DNA of 64,000 nucleotides from Inquilinus sp. Marseille-Q2685 (GTDB lineage Bacteria > Pseudomonadota > Alphaproteobacteria > DSM-16000 > Inquilinaceae). The notes below the pieces were generated by a model. It had not been told where the DNA came from. It saw only the letters and a program-made list of their open reading frames with translations, and made no database searches. The stretch is from positions 1,116,001-1,180,000 of the forward strand of contig NZ_CAKAKL010000001.1 of NCBI RefSeq assembly GCF_916619195.1. Direction: 5' to 3'. A program made the translations under genes and the position numbers. How positions within the stretch are numbered: the first letter of the stretch is position 1; the number at the start of each line of letters is the position of its first letter. Positions 55,500 through 64,000 of this stretch are shown here, piece by piece.

Positions 55500-56447
55500 C
55501 TATGCCCCCTGCCCTTCCAGCGCCGCGACCGCCAGCCGGGCGGCGGCGAGGTCCTCGAGGGCGGTGCCGACCGATTTGAACAGGGTGATCTCGTCCGGCG
55601 CGCCGCGGCCCGGCGCGGTGCCGCGGGTCAGGTCGTGCAGGTCGGCCAGGATCGAATCCTCGCCGATCACCCCGGCCCGGATCGGCTGCAGCAGGTCGCC
55701 GGCCTCGGCCAGCGCGCCGGCGCGGGTATCGACGAAGAGGCGGGCGCGGCGCCCCGCCTCGTCGTCGCTCTCGCGCATCGCCGGCATATAGGCGCCGGCG
55801 AGGTCGAGATGGGCGCCGGGCTTCAGCCAGGCACCGTGCACGATCGGCGCCCGCGACTGCGTGGCGCAGGAGACGATGTCGGCCTCACGCACCGCAGCTT
55901 CGAGATCGGCAACGGCGCGGACCGGCAGCCCTTCCGCCGCCAGCCGCGCGGCGAGATCCATCGCCTGTTCCGGCCGTCGGGCCCAGACGGCGATGTCGGA
56001 CAGCGGCCGCACGGCGGCATGGGCGCGGATGAAATGCGGGGCCAGGGCACCGGCGCCGACCATCACCATGCGCGAGGCGTCCGGCCGGGCCAGGTAGTCG
56101 GCGGCCAGGGCCGAGGCCGCGGCGGTGCGGCGGTTGGTCAGGGTCGGCCCGTCCATGATCGCCCGCGGCACGCCGGTGGCGCCGTCGAGCAGCAGGTAGG
56201 AACCGACGATGAAGGGCAGGTCCTTCGCCGGATTGCCCGGCATCAGCGACACCAGCTTGATGCCGATCGCCTGCTCCCGCTCCCAGGCCGGCATGATCAG
56301 CAAGGTGGCGTCGCCGGCCGCGGTCGGCACGGTGTGGTGGTGGCGCAGCGGCGCTTCGACCTCGCGGCGGAAAGCCTGGCGCAGCGCCTCGATCAGGGCG
56401 CGCGTGTCGATCGCCCGATCCAGGGCGGCGGCATCGATCGCTAGCAT
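55500..56447 (-). CDS. Ornithine cyclodeaminase / mu-crystallin family protein
   Basis: A 315-residue NAD(P)-binding protein. The Rossmann site is VMVGAGALAPHFIRAHAAV (about residues 127-145), with the substrate segment HHHTVPTAAGDATLLIMPAW and the family signature LISLMPGN-like VSLMPGNPAKDLPFIVGSYL. Members reduce cyclic ketimines or deaminate ornithine. With an amine oxidase next to it, cyclic imino-acid metabolism is a reasonable guess: the oxidase would form the imine and this enzyme would reduce it. It lies between lapA and the oxidase, outside its usual context. Confidence 0.88.
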   Translation of the reverse strand: MLAIDAAALDRAIDTRALIEALRQAFRREVEAPLRHHHTVPTAAGDATLLIMPAWEREQAIGIKLVSLMPGNPAKDLPFIVGSYLLLDGATGVPRAIMDGPTLTNRRTAAASALAADYLARPDASRMVMVGAGALAPHFIRAHAAVRPLSDIAVWARRPEQAMDLAARLAAEGLPVRAVADLEAAVREADIVSCATQSRAPIVHGAWLKPGAHLDLAGAYMPAMRESDDEAGRRARLFVDTRAGALAEAGDLLQPIRAGVIGEDSILADLHDLTRGTAPGRGAPDEITLFKSVGTALEDLAAARLAVAALEGQGA

Positions 56448-56457
56448 GATGATGTCT

Positions 56458-56814
56458 TCAGCGCTGGCCGGCGGCGGGCAGGGCCGGGCGCGCGGGCTCG
56501 CCGTTGCGGTTGGCGGTCGCCGGGACGCCGGGGCGCTGCCGCGCCTTCAGCCCTTCCAGATCCTTCTGGGTCGCGGCCAGGCGCGTCTCCAGCCGGCGCA
56601 TGCGCAGGCCGGTGGCGAAGCGGCCGAACCACAGCACGAGGCCGCCGATCAGCACGCCGAGCAGCAGCGGCAGCAGCGCCACCAGATACACCGGCGCGTC
56701 GATCCGGAACGGCAGCGGCCAGAGGCCGAGCGTCACCAGCTCGCGGTTGCTGATCGCGAAGGACAGCAGCAGCAGGGCGAAGGGGATGGTGACGATCCAG
56801 GCGATGTACCGCAC
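56458..56814 (-). CDS. LapA domain (DUF1049) membrane protein
   Basis: 118 residues with two membrane helices (IPFALLLLSFAISNRELVTLGLWPLPF and VALLPLLLGVLIGGLVLWF) followed by a cytoplasmic helical tail (RMRRLETRLAATQKDLEGLKARQ). This is the lipopolysaccharide-assembly LapA fold; homologues control LpxC levels with LapB. No lapB is seen nearby. It is 35 bases downstream of ihfB on the same strand, the usual alphaproteobacterial order. Confidence 0.9.
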   Translation of the reverse strand: MRYIAWIVTIPFALLLLSFAISNRELVTLGLWPLPFRIDAPVYLVALLPLLLGVLIGGLVLWFGRFATGLRMRRLETRLAATQKDLEGLKARQRPGVPATANRNGEPARPALPAAGQR

Positions 56815-56849
56815 GGGCTATCCCTCGTGATGGCCGGGCCGCGGGCCCG

Positions 56850-57134
56850 TCAGTCTTCGGTGTTCAGCCGCTCGCGCAGCTGCTTGCCGGTCTTGAAGAA
56901 CGGCACCAGCTTCTCCGACACGTCGACCGCCACGCCGGTGCGCGGGTTGCGCCCGGTGCGGGCGTCGCGGCGCTTCACCGAGAAGGCGCCGAAGCCGCGC
57001 AGCTCGACCCGCTGGCCTTCCGCCAGCGCCGCGGTGATCCGGTCGAAGATGGTGGTGACGATGCGCTCGACGTCACGCTGGTAGAGGTGCGGATTGCGCT
57101 CGGCAAGCCGCATGATCAGTTCGGACTTGGTCAT
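56850..57134 (-). CDS. ihfB: Integration host factor beta subunit IhfB
   Basis: 94 residues, HU/IHF fold: [16 protein letters not shown] at the start, [25 protein letters not shown] (DNA-bending arm with the Pro tip) and [21 protein letters not shown] at the end. IHF-type proteins bend DNA at promoters, att sites and replication origins. The ATG at 57134 begins the fold; a longer frame upstream is noise. Paired as ihfB-lapA downstream of rpsA, with an MFS gene inserted between rpsA and ihfB. Confidence 0.95.
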   Translation of the reverse strand: MTKSELIMRLAERNPHLYQRDVERIVTTIFDRITAALAEGQRVELRGFGAFSVKRRDARTGRNPRTGVAVDVSEKLVPFFKTGKQLRERLNTED

Positions 57135-57283
57135 GTCTCCCGAATCCCTGTCCGCCGCCTTTTTGTCGACACGGATAGCCGCATCGCCTCGCTTGAGTTG
57201 ACGGCAAGCCGGGATGGTGCCAGCCCGGCCGGCCGAAATCAAGGACAAGTGCTTCTGGACAAAGGGATTTCCGCCCCGAGGGA

Positions 57284-58582
57284 TCATTCCGCCGGGCGCA
57301 TCTCCGGGGCCGTGCCGCGGCGGCCGCGGACCACCAGCAGGGTCGCGACCAGGCCGCACAGCGCGGCGAAGGACACCCACAGCCCGGGCATCGCCGAATT
57401 GCCGGTGGCGTGGATCAGCCAGGTGCAGACCGCGGGGGTGAAGCCGCCGAAGGTCGCGGTGGCCAGGCTGTAGGCCAGCGAGAAGCCGCTGGTGCGCACA
57501 TCCTCCGGCATGATCTCGGTCAGGAACGGGATCATCGCGCCGTTGTAGCTGCCGTAGAGGAAGGACAGCCACAGCTCGACCTCCAGCAGCCGGCCGAAGG
57601 ACGGGGCGTCGACCAGCCACAGCATCGCCGGATAGGCGGTGACCAGCATCAGCACGGTGCAGGCGACCAGGATCGGGGGGCGGCCGACGCGGTCGGACAG
57701 CGCGCCCGAGAGCGGCAGCCAGATCAGGTTGGTGATGCCGACGCACAGCGTCACCGCCAGGCTGTCGATGCCGGCCAGGTGCAGCGCCTGGTTGCCGAAG
57801 GTCGGGGTGTAGGCGGTGATCAGGTAGAAGCTGACCGTGGTCATCGTCACCAGCATCATGCCGAGCAGGACGATGGCCCAGTTGTCGGCCAGCGAGCGCA
57901 GGATCTGCGACACGGTCGGGCGGCGGTGCGCCCGCGCCTGGAAAGCCTCGGTCTCCTGCAGCGAGCGGCGCAGCAGGAAGATCAGCGGCACGATCAGGCA
58001 GCCGACCAGGAGCGGCACCCGCCAGCCCCACAGCGCGACCTCCTCCGGCGGCAGCAGCGCGCTGAGCAGCACGCCGAGCAGGGCGGCGACGATCACCGCC
58101 ACCTGCTGGCTGCCCGACTGCCAGGAGGCGTAGAAGCCCTTGTTCCCCGGGGTCGCGATCTCGGTCAGGTAGACCGAGACGCCGCCGAGCTCAACCCCGG
58201 CCGAGAAGCCCTGCAGCAGCCGGCCGAGCAGGACCAGGACAGGCGCCAGCAGGCCCAGGGTCTCGTAGCCCGGCAGAAGGCCGATGGTCAGGGTGCCGAC
58301 CGCCATCAGCGCCAGCGTCAGCAGCAGGCCGGCGCGCCGCCCGTGCCGGTCGATATAGGCGCCGAGCACCAGCGCGCCGAGCGGCCGCATCAGGAACCCC
58401 GCCCCGAAGGTGCCGAGCGACAGCATCAGCGAGGCGAACTCGCTGCCGGTCGGGAAGAAGACCTTGGCGATGTACGCGGCGTAGTAGCCATAGACCATGA
58501 AGTCGTACATCTCCAGGAAGTTGCCGCTGGAGACGCGGATGACGGCCATCGCCTTGGATGGGGAGGTCACGGCAGCGCTCAT
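57284..58582 (-). CDS. MHS-family MFS symporter (citrate/tricarballylate-like)
   Basis: A 432-residue transporter with 12 predicted helices. It shows the metabolite:H+ symporter signature: [17 protein letters not shown] in helix 1, [24 protein letters not shown] for the first cytoplasmic loop, and [20 protein letters not shown]. These phrases are close to the citrate- and tricarballylate-type symporters CitA and TcuC. It lies between rpsA and ihfB on the same strand. Transport of a tricarboxylate or other carboxylic acid is the best guess. Confidence 0.9.
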   Translation of the reverse strand: MSAAVTSPSKAMAVIRVSSGNFLEMYDFMVYGYYAAYIAKVFFPTGSEFASLMLSLGTFGAGFLMRPLGALVLGAYIDRHGRRAGLLLTLALMAVGTLTIGLLPGYETLGLLAPVLVLLGRLLQGFSAGVELGGVSVYLTEIATPGNKGFYASWQSGSQQVAVIVAALLGVLLSALLPPEEVALWGWRVPLLVGCLIVPLIFLLRRSLQETEAFQARAHRRPTVSQILRSLADNWAIVLLGMMLVTMTTVSFYLITAYTPTFGNQALHLAGIDSLAVTLCVGITNLIWLPLSGALSDRVGRPPILVACTVLMLVTAYPAMLWLVDAPSFGRLLEVELWLSFLYGSYNGAMIPFLTEIMPEDVRTSGFSLAYSLATATFGGFTPAVCTWLIHATGNSAMPGLWVSFAALCGLVATLLVVRGRRGTAPEMRPAE

Positions 58583-58715
58583 AGAAGGGCCTTTCTGAAT
58601 CGGATCCGGCGCTTTCTCTTCCCCCCGCCCCGTCCCTCGGCCAGTGGAGGCCGGTTGTCAATGAGCAGATTGGGATGGGCGCACACACGCCCGATCCGCG
58701 AAAGCCCAAAGAAAA

Positions 58716-58741
58716 GGCCCGCCTCCCGGAGGAGGCGGGCC
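58716..58741 (-). terminator. Intrinsic terminator of rpsA
   Basis: An 11-base-pair stem GGCCCGCCTCC/GGAGGCGGGCC with a four-base loop. On the minus strand it is followed by TTTTCTTT. It lies 25 bases past the rpsA stop. Confidence 0.88.
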
Positions 58742-58766
58742 CGGCCGGGGCCGTGGGGCCGGCGGC

Positions 58767-60491
58767 TTACTTCTCTTCGGTGTTCTCGCGCGCCTTGCGC
58801 AGGGCGGCGCCGAGAATGTCGCCCAGCGAGGCGCCCGAGTCGGACGAGCCGTACTCGGCCATCGCCTGCTTCTCCTCCTCGACCTCCTTGGCCTTGATGG
58901 AGAGCGAGACCTTGCGGGCAGCGCGGTCGACCTGCATCACCTTGGCGTCGACCTTGTCGCCGACGGCGAAGCGGTCCGGGCGCTGCTCCGACCGGTCGCG
59001 CGACAGGTCGGACTTGCGGATGAAGCCGACGAGGCCGTCGCCGACCGAGACTTCGACACCGCCGTCGTTCACTTCCGTGACCGTGCCGGTGACGATCTCA
59101 CCCTTGCGCAGGCCGCCGGTGGTGGCCGCCTTCTCGAAGGTGTCCTCGGTGAGCTGCTTCATGCCGAGGCTGATGCGCTCCTTCTCGACGTCGACGTCGA
59201 GGACCTTGACCTTGACCTGGTCGCCCTTCTTGAAGTCCTGGATCGCCTCTTCGCCCGGACGGTCCCAGGCGATGTCGGAGAGGTGGACCATGCCGTCGAT
59301 CTCGCCCGGCAGGCCGACGAACAGACCGAACTCGGTGATGTTCTTGACCTCGCCCTCGAGCTCGGTGCCGGCCGGGTACTTCTCGGCGAACACCTCCCAC
59401 GGGTTCGGCAGGCACTGCTTCAGCCCGAGGCTGATGCGGCGCTTCACCGGATCGACGTCGAGCACCATCACCTCGACCTCCTGGGAGGTGGAGACGATCT
59501 TGCCCGGATGGACGTTCTTCTTGGTCCAGCTCATCTCCGAGACATGGACCAGGCCTTCGATGCCCGGCTCCAGCTCGACGAAAGCGCCATAGTCGGTGAT
59601 GTTGGTCACGCGGCCGCGGAAGCGGGCACCCGCCGGGTACTTGGCGACCACGCCCTCCCACGGATCGGCCTCGAGCTGCTTCATGCCGAGGCTGATGCGC
59701 TGGGTCTCCGGGTTGAAGCGGACGACCTGGACCTTGACGGCCTGGCCGATCTGCAGCGCCTCGGACGGGTGGTTGATGCGGCGCCACGCGATGTCGGTGA
59801 CGTGCAGCAGGCCGTCGACGCCGCCGAGATCGACGAAGGCGCCGTAGTCGGTGATGTTCTTGACCACGCCCTCGAGGACCTGGCCTTCCTTGAGGTTCGC
59901 GACCAGCTCGGAGCGGGCCTCGGCGCGGCTCTCCTCGAGCACGGCGCGGCGCGATACCACGATGTTGCCGCGCGAGCGGTCCATCTTGAGGATCTGGAAC
60001 GGCTGCGGCGTGCCCATCAGCGGGCTGATGTCGCGCACCGGCCGGATGTCAACCTGGCTGCCCGGCAGGAAGGCGACGGCGCCGTTCAGGTCGACCGTGA
60101 AGCCGCCCTTGACCTTGCCGAAGATCACGCCGGTGACGCGCAGCTGATCGGTGAACGACTTCTCGAGCGCGGTCCAGGCCTCTTCACGCTTGGCCTTCTC
60201 GCGGGACAGGACGGCCTCGCCGTTCTTGTCCTCCATACGCTCGATGAACACCTCGACGGTGTCGCCCTCGGCCAGCGTGGCCGGCTGGCCGGGGACGGCG
60301 AATTCCTTGAGCGCCACGCGCCCCTCGGACTTCAGCCCCACATCGATCAGCACCATGTCGTTGTCGATCGAGATCACCCGACCCTTGACGACGGTACCCT
60401 CGAAGCTCTCGGACTGGCCGAGCGATTCCTCGAGAAGGGCGGCGAAGCTTTCCTTCTCGGTCGATTTGACGGCGGCGGAACTAGTAGCCAT
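58767..60491 (-). CDS. rpsA: 30S ribosomal protein S1
   Basis: A 574-residue protein with six S1 RNA-binding domains. The repeats are easy to see: VKGRVISIDNDMVLIDVGLK, FGKVKGGFTVDLNG, VKNITDYGAFVDLGGVDGLLHV, then two further copies of the NITDYGAFVEL / NITEFGLFVGL type and a final GTVTEVNDGGVEV. It is needed to load most mRNAs onto the ribosome. ATG at 60491 (MATSSAAV) is chosen; a start seven codons upstream is less likely. It is downstream of cmk, as in most alphaproteobacteria. Confidence 0.97.
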   Translation of the reverse strand: MATSSAAVKSTEKESFAALLEESLGQSESFEGTVVKGRVISIDNDMVLIDVGLKSEGRVALKEFAVPGQPATLAEGDTVEVFIERMEDKNGEAVLSREKAKREEAWTALEKSFTDQLRVTGVIFGKVKGGFTVDLNGAVAFLPGSQVDIRPVRDISPLMGTPQPFQILKMDRSRGNIVVSRRAVLEESRAEARSELVANLKEGQVLEGVVKNITDYGAFVDLGGVDGLLHVTDIAWRRINHPSEALQIGQAVKVQVVRFNPETQRISLGMKQLEADPWEGVVAKYPAGARFRGRVTNITDYGAFVELEPGIEGLVHVSEMSWTKKNVHPGKIVSTSQEVEVMVLDVDPVKRRISLGLKQCLPNPWEVFAEKYPAGTELEGEVKNITEFGLFVGLPGEIDGMVHLSDIAWDRPGEEAIQDFKKGDQVKVKVLDVDVEKERISLGMKQLTEDTFEKAATTGGLRKGEIVTGTVTEVNDGGVEVSVGDGLVGFIRKSDLSRDRSEQRPDRFAVGDKVDAKVMQVDRAARKVSLSIKAKEVEEEKQAMAEYGSSDSGASLGDILGAALRKARENTEEK

Positions 60492-60614
60492 GAAAACTCC
60501 CGTTAGAGACAAACCGGTCGCCGCGCCGGCGGGTCGTCCCGCCTGGGAGAGCGCGATGGCCGGGTCGGGCCCGATGCCCGAATCTCCATCATGTGTTCGA
60601 CGACGGCCCGAAAG

Positions 60615-61259
60615 TCAGACAGCGTCGCGCGGGGGGCCGATCCGGCGGGACACATAAGCCAGAGCCTGATCGAACACCTGGTCCGCCGTCAGCTGGCTCG
60701 TATCCAACAGAAAAGCGTCGCTCGCCGGGACCAAGGGGGCCACGGCGCGGCGACGGTCGCGCTCGTCTCTCTGTCTCAGGTCGTCGAGAACCTCGTCGTA
60801 TATAGACTGGTGGCCGCGCTCCCGCAACTCCTTCCACCGGCGCGCGGCGCGGGTTTCGAGAGTGGCGGTGACGAAGATCTTGGCCGGGGCGTCCGGGCAG
60901 ATCACCGTGCCGATGTCGCGGCCGTCGAGGACCGCCCCCGGCTGGCGCGCGGCGAAGCGGCGCTGGAAGTCGAGCAGGGCGGTGCGCACCCCGGGAATGG
61001 CGGAGACCCGGCTGGCCGCCTGGGCCGCGGCGTCGCCGCGCAGATCGGGGTCGCCGAGCGCCGCCGGATCGAGCGCCAGCACCGCGGCGAGGCCGGCGAT
61101 CGGGTCGTCCGGGCTGCCGCCGGCGCGCAGCACGGCGACGCCCACGGCGCGGTACAGCAGGCCGGTGTCGAGATGGTCGAAGCCGTAGGCGGCGGCCAGG
61201 CGGCGGGCCAGCGTGCCCTTGCCCGAGGCAGCGGTGCCGTCGATGGCGATGACGGTCAT
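60615..61259 (-). CDS. cmk: Cytidylate kinase Cmk
   Basis: Phosphorylates CMP and dCMP. 214 residues; the P-loop is DGTAASGKGT (residues 7-16), followed by DTGLLYRAVG and GRDIGTVICPDA. The LID region follows VTATLETRAARR. In many alphaproteobacteria aroA lies immediately upstream of cmk; here there is only a 242-base spacer and a divergent gene. rpsA follows 124 bases downstream. Confidence 0.96.
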   Translation of the reverse strand: MTVIAIDGTAASGKGTLARRLAAAYGFDHLDTGLLYRAVGVAVLRAGGSPDDPIAGLAAVLALDPAALGDPDLRGDAAAQAASRVSAIPGVRTALLDFQRRFAARQPGAVLDGRDIGTVICPDAPAKIFVTATLETRAARRWKELRERGHQSIYDEVLDDLRQRDERDRRRAVAPLVPASDAFLLDTSQLTADQVFDQALAYVSRRIGPPRDAV

Positions 61260-61501
61260 GCCGCCGAATTCCGGGCACCCGATGTCGCCGGGCGCGAGAT
61301 CACGAGATGCAAGGCGACCATCCCCATCACCGGCCCCGGGTTGCGCCCCGGGGCGAGAACTGCCGAACCGCGGGCTGATAGCATGGCCGGGACGACGGTG
61401 GAACGGCGACCGGCCAGATCGGCGACGTTTTGTTTTTGACAGGCGGCATTTCGCGTGGCAGATGGCGCCCTCTATCCCGACATGACCCGAGGAGGCTCGG
61501 C

Positions 61502-61975
61502 GTGGCGAAGCCTGAATGGGGCGCCAAGCGCATCTGCCACAATTGCGGGGCCCGCTACTACGATCTGCAGCGCGACCCGATCATCTGCCCGAAATGCGGC
61601 ACCGAGTTCGACCCGGAGGCTTTCCTGAAGTCGCGCCGGTCGCGCTCGACCATCATCGACGAGCCGGTCGAGAAGGCCCGCGCCGTCAATGACGACGACA
61701 GCGACGCGCTGCTCGAGGAGGAGTCCGACGAGGAGAGCGGCGCCGAGGAAGCGGCCGAGGAGGTCGAGGTGATCGACGAGGGCGACCTCGACGAGACCCT
61801 GACCGAGGACGAGGAGGACGACGTCCCCGGCAAGGACAAGGCTCCGGCCGACGAATTCGATGCCGAGGAGGATCTCGGCGAGGACGAGGACGTCCTGATC
61901 GAGGACGCCGACGACCTCGGCGAGGAGGATGTCGACGTCGAAATCGAGGACGACGGCGAGGAGCGGAACCGCTGA
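61502..61975 (+). CDS. TIGR02300 (FYDLN-acid) family protein
   Basis: 157 residues. The N-terminal 45 residues form a zinc-ribbon with CHNCGARYYDLQ and CPKCGTEFDP. The rest is extremely acidic (long Asp/Glu-rich stretches, about residues 65-155), probably disordered. The family occurs in alphaproteobacteria next to aroA/cmk/rpsA and has no known function. The GTG at 61502 has a strong GAGGAGG site, and a TTGACA at 61436-61441 may belong to its promoter. Here it is divergent from cmk and upstream of a tRNA-Ala gene. Confidence 0.92.
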   Translation: MAKPEWGAKRICHNCGARYYDLQRDPIICPKCGTEFDPEAFLKSRRSRSTIIDEPVEKARAVNDDDSDALLEEESDEESGAEEAAEEVEVIDEGDLDETLTEDEEDDVPGKDKAPADEFDAEEDLGEDEDVLIEDADDLGEEDVDVEIEDDGEERNR

Positions 61976-62009
61976 TCGCGGGCTCTGCAAAAAACCTGCA
62001 AAAAACCTC

Positions 62010-62037
62010 TTGCATAGGCGGGGCGGTTGAATAATAT
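62010..62037 (+). promoter_or_regulatory. Promoter of the tRNA-Ala gene
   Basis: TTGCAT (62010-62015) and TAATAT (62032-62037) are 16 bases apart, a good sigma-70 match. The direct repeat CTGCAAAAAAC occurs twice just upstream, at about 61985-62006. The first tRNA base lies 58 bases after the -10 box. Confidence 0.75.
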
Positions 62038-62094
62038 CCGCCCCCGCCGACGCCCCCCGGAAAACACGCCGGACGGTGCGTCGCCCAGAGTTTC

Positions 62095-63435
<1,341 letters not shown>

Positions 63436-63622
63436 GGCTCGATGCTCCGATCTTCGATGTAGCGGGCCAGATGCCCCTCGGTGTAGCGGACCCTGCCGCC
63501 GATCATGGTAAAGCCGATCCTGTTCCGGCGCCGCTCCCGTCGCAACGTGTCCACCGACACCCCAAGGGCATCAGCGGCCTCGCGCTCCTTCAGCAGCCGG
63601 GGAAGGCGGATCGGCTCTGCCA

Positions 63623-63880
63623 TCACGCCAGCCCCAACAGCCGGTGCGGGTTCAGCAGCAGCCGGATGTGCGTCATCGCCGGGTCCAGCTCGCCGTCGAA
63701 CAGCGCGGACACATAGAGCGTCGCCGCGGTCTTCACCGGCTCCGGCGCCCCGTCCGCGAAATCCTGGTCGGTGTAGTCCCGGACGAACTGCTCGGCGGCG
63801 TCGATCAGCCGCTGGATCATCTCGTCCTGATAGCTGCCGTCCACCCGCAGGTACTCTTTCGTTTCGGCCAGCGTGATCAT
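63623..63880 (-). CDS. Phage head-tail connector, gp6-like
   Basis: 85 residues. MITLAETKEYLRVDGSYQDEMIQRLIDAAEQFVRDYTDQDF is typical of HK97 gp6-type connector/adaptor proteins, which close the portal vertex. The C-terminal half FADGAPEPVKTAATLYVSALFDGE fits. The ATG at 63880 overlaps the portal stop, and its stop overlaps the excisionase start, each by four bases. The frame is open upstream only through the portal gene. Confidence 0.85.
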   Translation of the reverse strand: MITLAETKEYLRVDGSYQDEMIQRLIDAAEQFVRDYTDQDFADGAPEPVKTAATLYVSALFDGELDPAMTHIRLLLNPHRLLGLA

Positions 63881-64000
63881 GCCGCGGCCCTCCCGCGCGG
63901 GTTCCAGCCTTCGATCTCCCGGATTTCGTCGGGTTCGAGGATGCCGGCGTCGACGGCGATCTTGTGTGCCGCCCACCGCGCAGCGTCGTCGCCCCGCATG
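63877..64000 (-). CDS. Phage portal protein C-terminal end (window-truncated)
   Basis: The visible 40 or so codons read MRGDDAARWAAHKIAV...GILEPDEIREIEGWNPRGRAAA and then stop. The pattern GILxPxEIRExEGxxP is typical of HK97-family portal proteins near their C-terminus. The rest lies outside the window. It is the first visible gene of the phage-like operon. A capsid or protease tail cannot be excluded on this short stretch. Confidence 0.55.
   Translation of the reverse strand, partial: MRGDDAARWAAHKIAVDAGILEPDEIREIEGWNPRGRAAA

Overview
The window is high-GC chromosomal DNA from an alphaproteobacterium, most likely a Rhodospirillales member. The gene order on the right (cmk, rpsA, ihfB, lapA, pyrF, trpF-trpB-trpA, accD, folC, all on the minus strand) is a conserved alphaproteobacterial housekeeping string. 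A SAM-II riboswitch, the FYDLN-acid protein (TIGR02300) and DUF1127 also fit this class. The genus is not determined. Long antisense ORFs are common because third codon positions are nearly all G or C.

Layout. 1-3.1 kb: the end of a sugar ABC importer (permease, ATPase) with a Gfo/Idh/MocA dehydrogenase. 3.1-6.0 kb: small accessory genes, namely a papain/BtrH-like protein, an NTF2-like protein, and an ArsR-rhodanese regulator divergent from a DUF2938 membrane protein. 6.0-16.8 kb: a minus-strand surface-glycan locus with an MsbA-type exporter, two GT4 enzymes, a DUF4214 protein, a 1226-residue methyltransferase/GT2/GT4 fusion, rmlA and a GT-like protein. 17.4-20.3 kb: a SAM-II-controlled methionine importer, metNIQ. 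20.3-24.8 kb: DoxX, a LuxR regulator, a hydrolase, a beta-hydroxyacid dehydrogenase and an unknown gene.

25.0-36.6 kb: a nine-gene minus-strand sugar-acid operon. It encodes a peptide-type ABC importer (binding protein, two permeases, two ATPases), a UxuA-type mannonate dehydratase, a short-chain dehydrogenase and two enolase-superfamily dehydratases (ManD type and galactonate-dehydratase type). A GntR/FCD repressor lies next to it. Palindromic repeats sit in three of its internal gaps. 36.6-46.3 kb: a large alpha-2-macroglobulin, an AraC/SDR divergent pair, an EamA permease and a TPR protein. 46.4-61.9 kb: the housekeeping string (ispA, xseB, folC, accD, trpABF, pyrF, lapA, ihfB, rpsA, cmk). 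It carries insertions: a VapBC-type toxin-antitoxin pair between accD and trpA, an amine-oxidase/ketimine-reductase-like pair between pyrF and lapA, and an MHS symporter between ihfB and rpsA.

62.1-64.0 kb: a tRNA-Ala(GGC) marks the edge of an integrated phage-like element. From the right edge inward the element reads portal C-terminus, gp6-like connector, excisionase and a frameshifted tyrosine integrase as one overlapping minus-strand polycistron, and the integrase reading frame runs into the tRNA. Two families of intergenic palindromic repeats (four and three copies) are scattered through the chromosomal part. No CRISPR array, rRNA or insertion sequence was seen.
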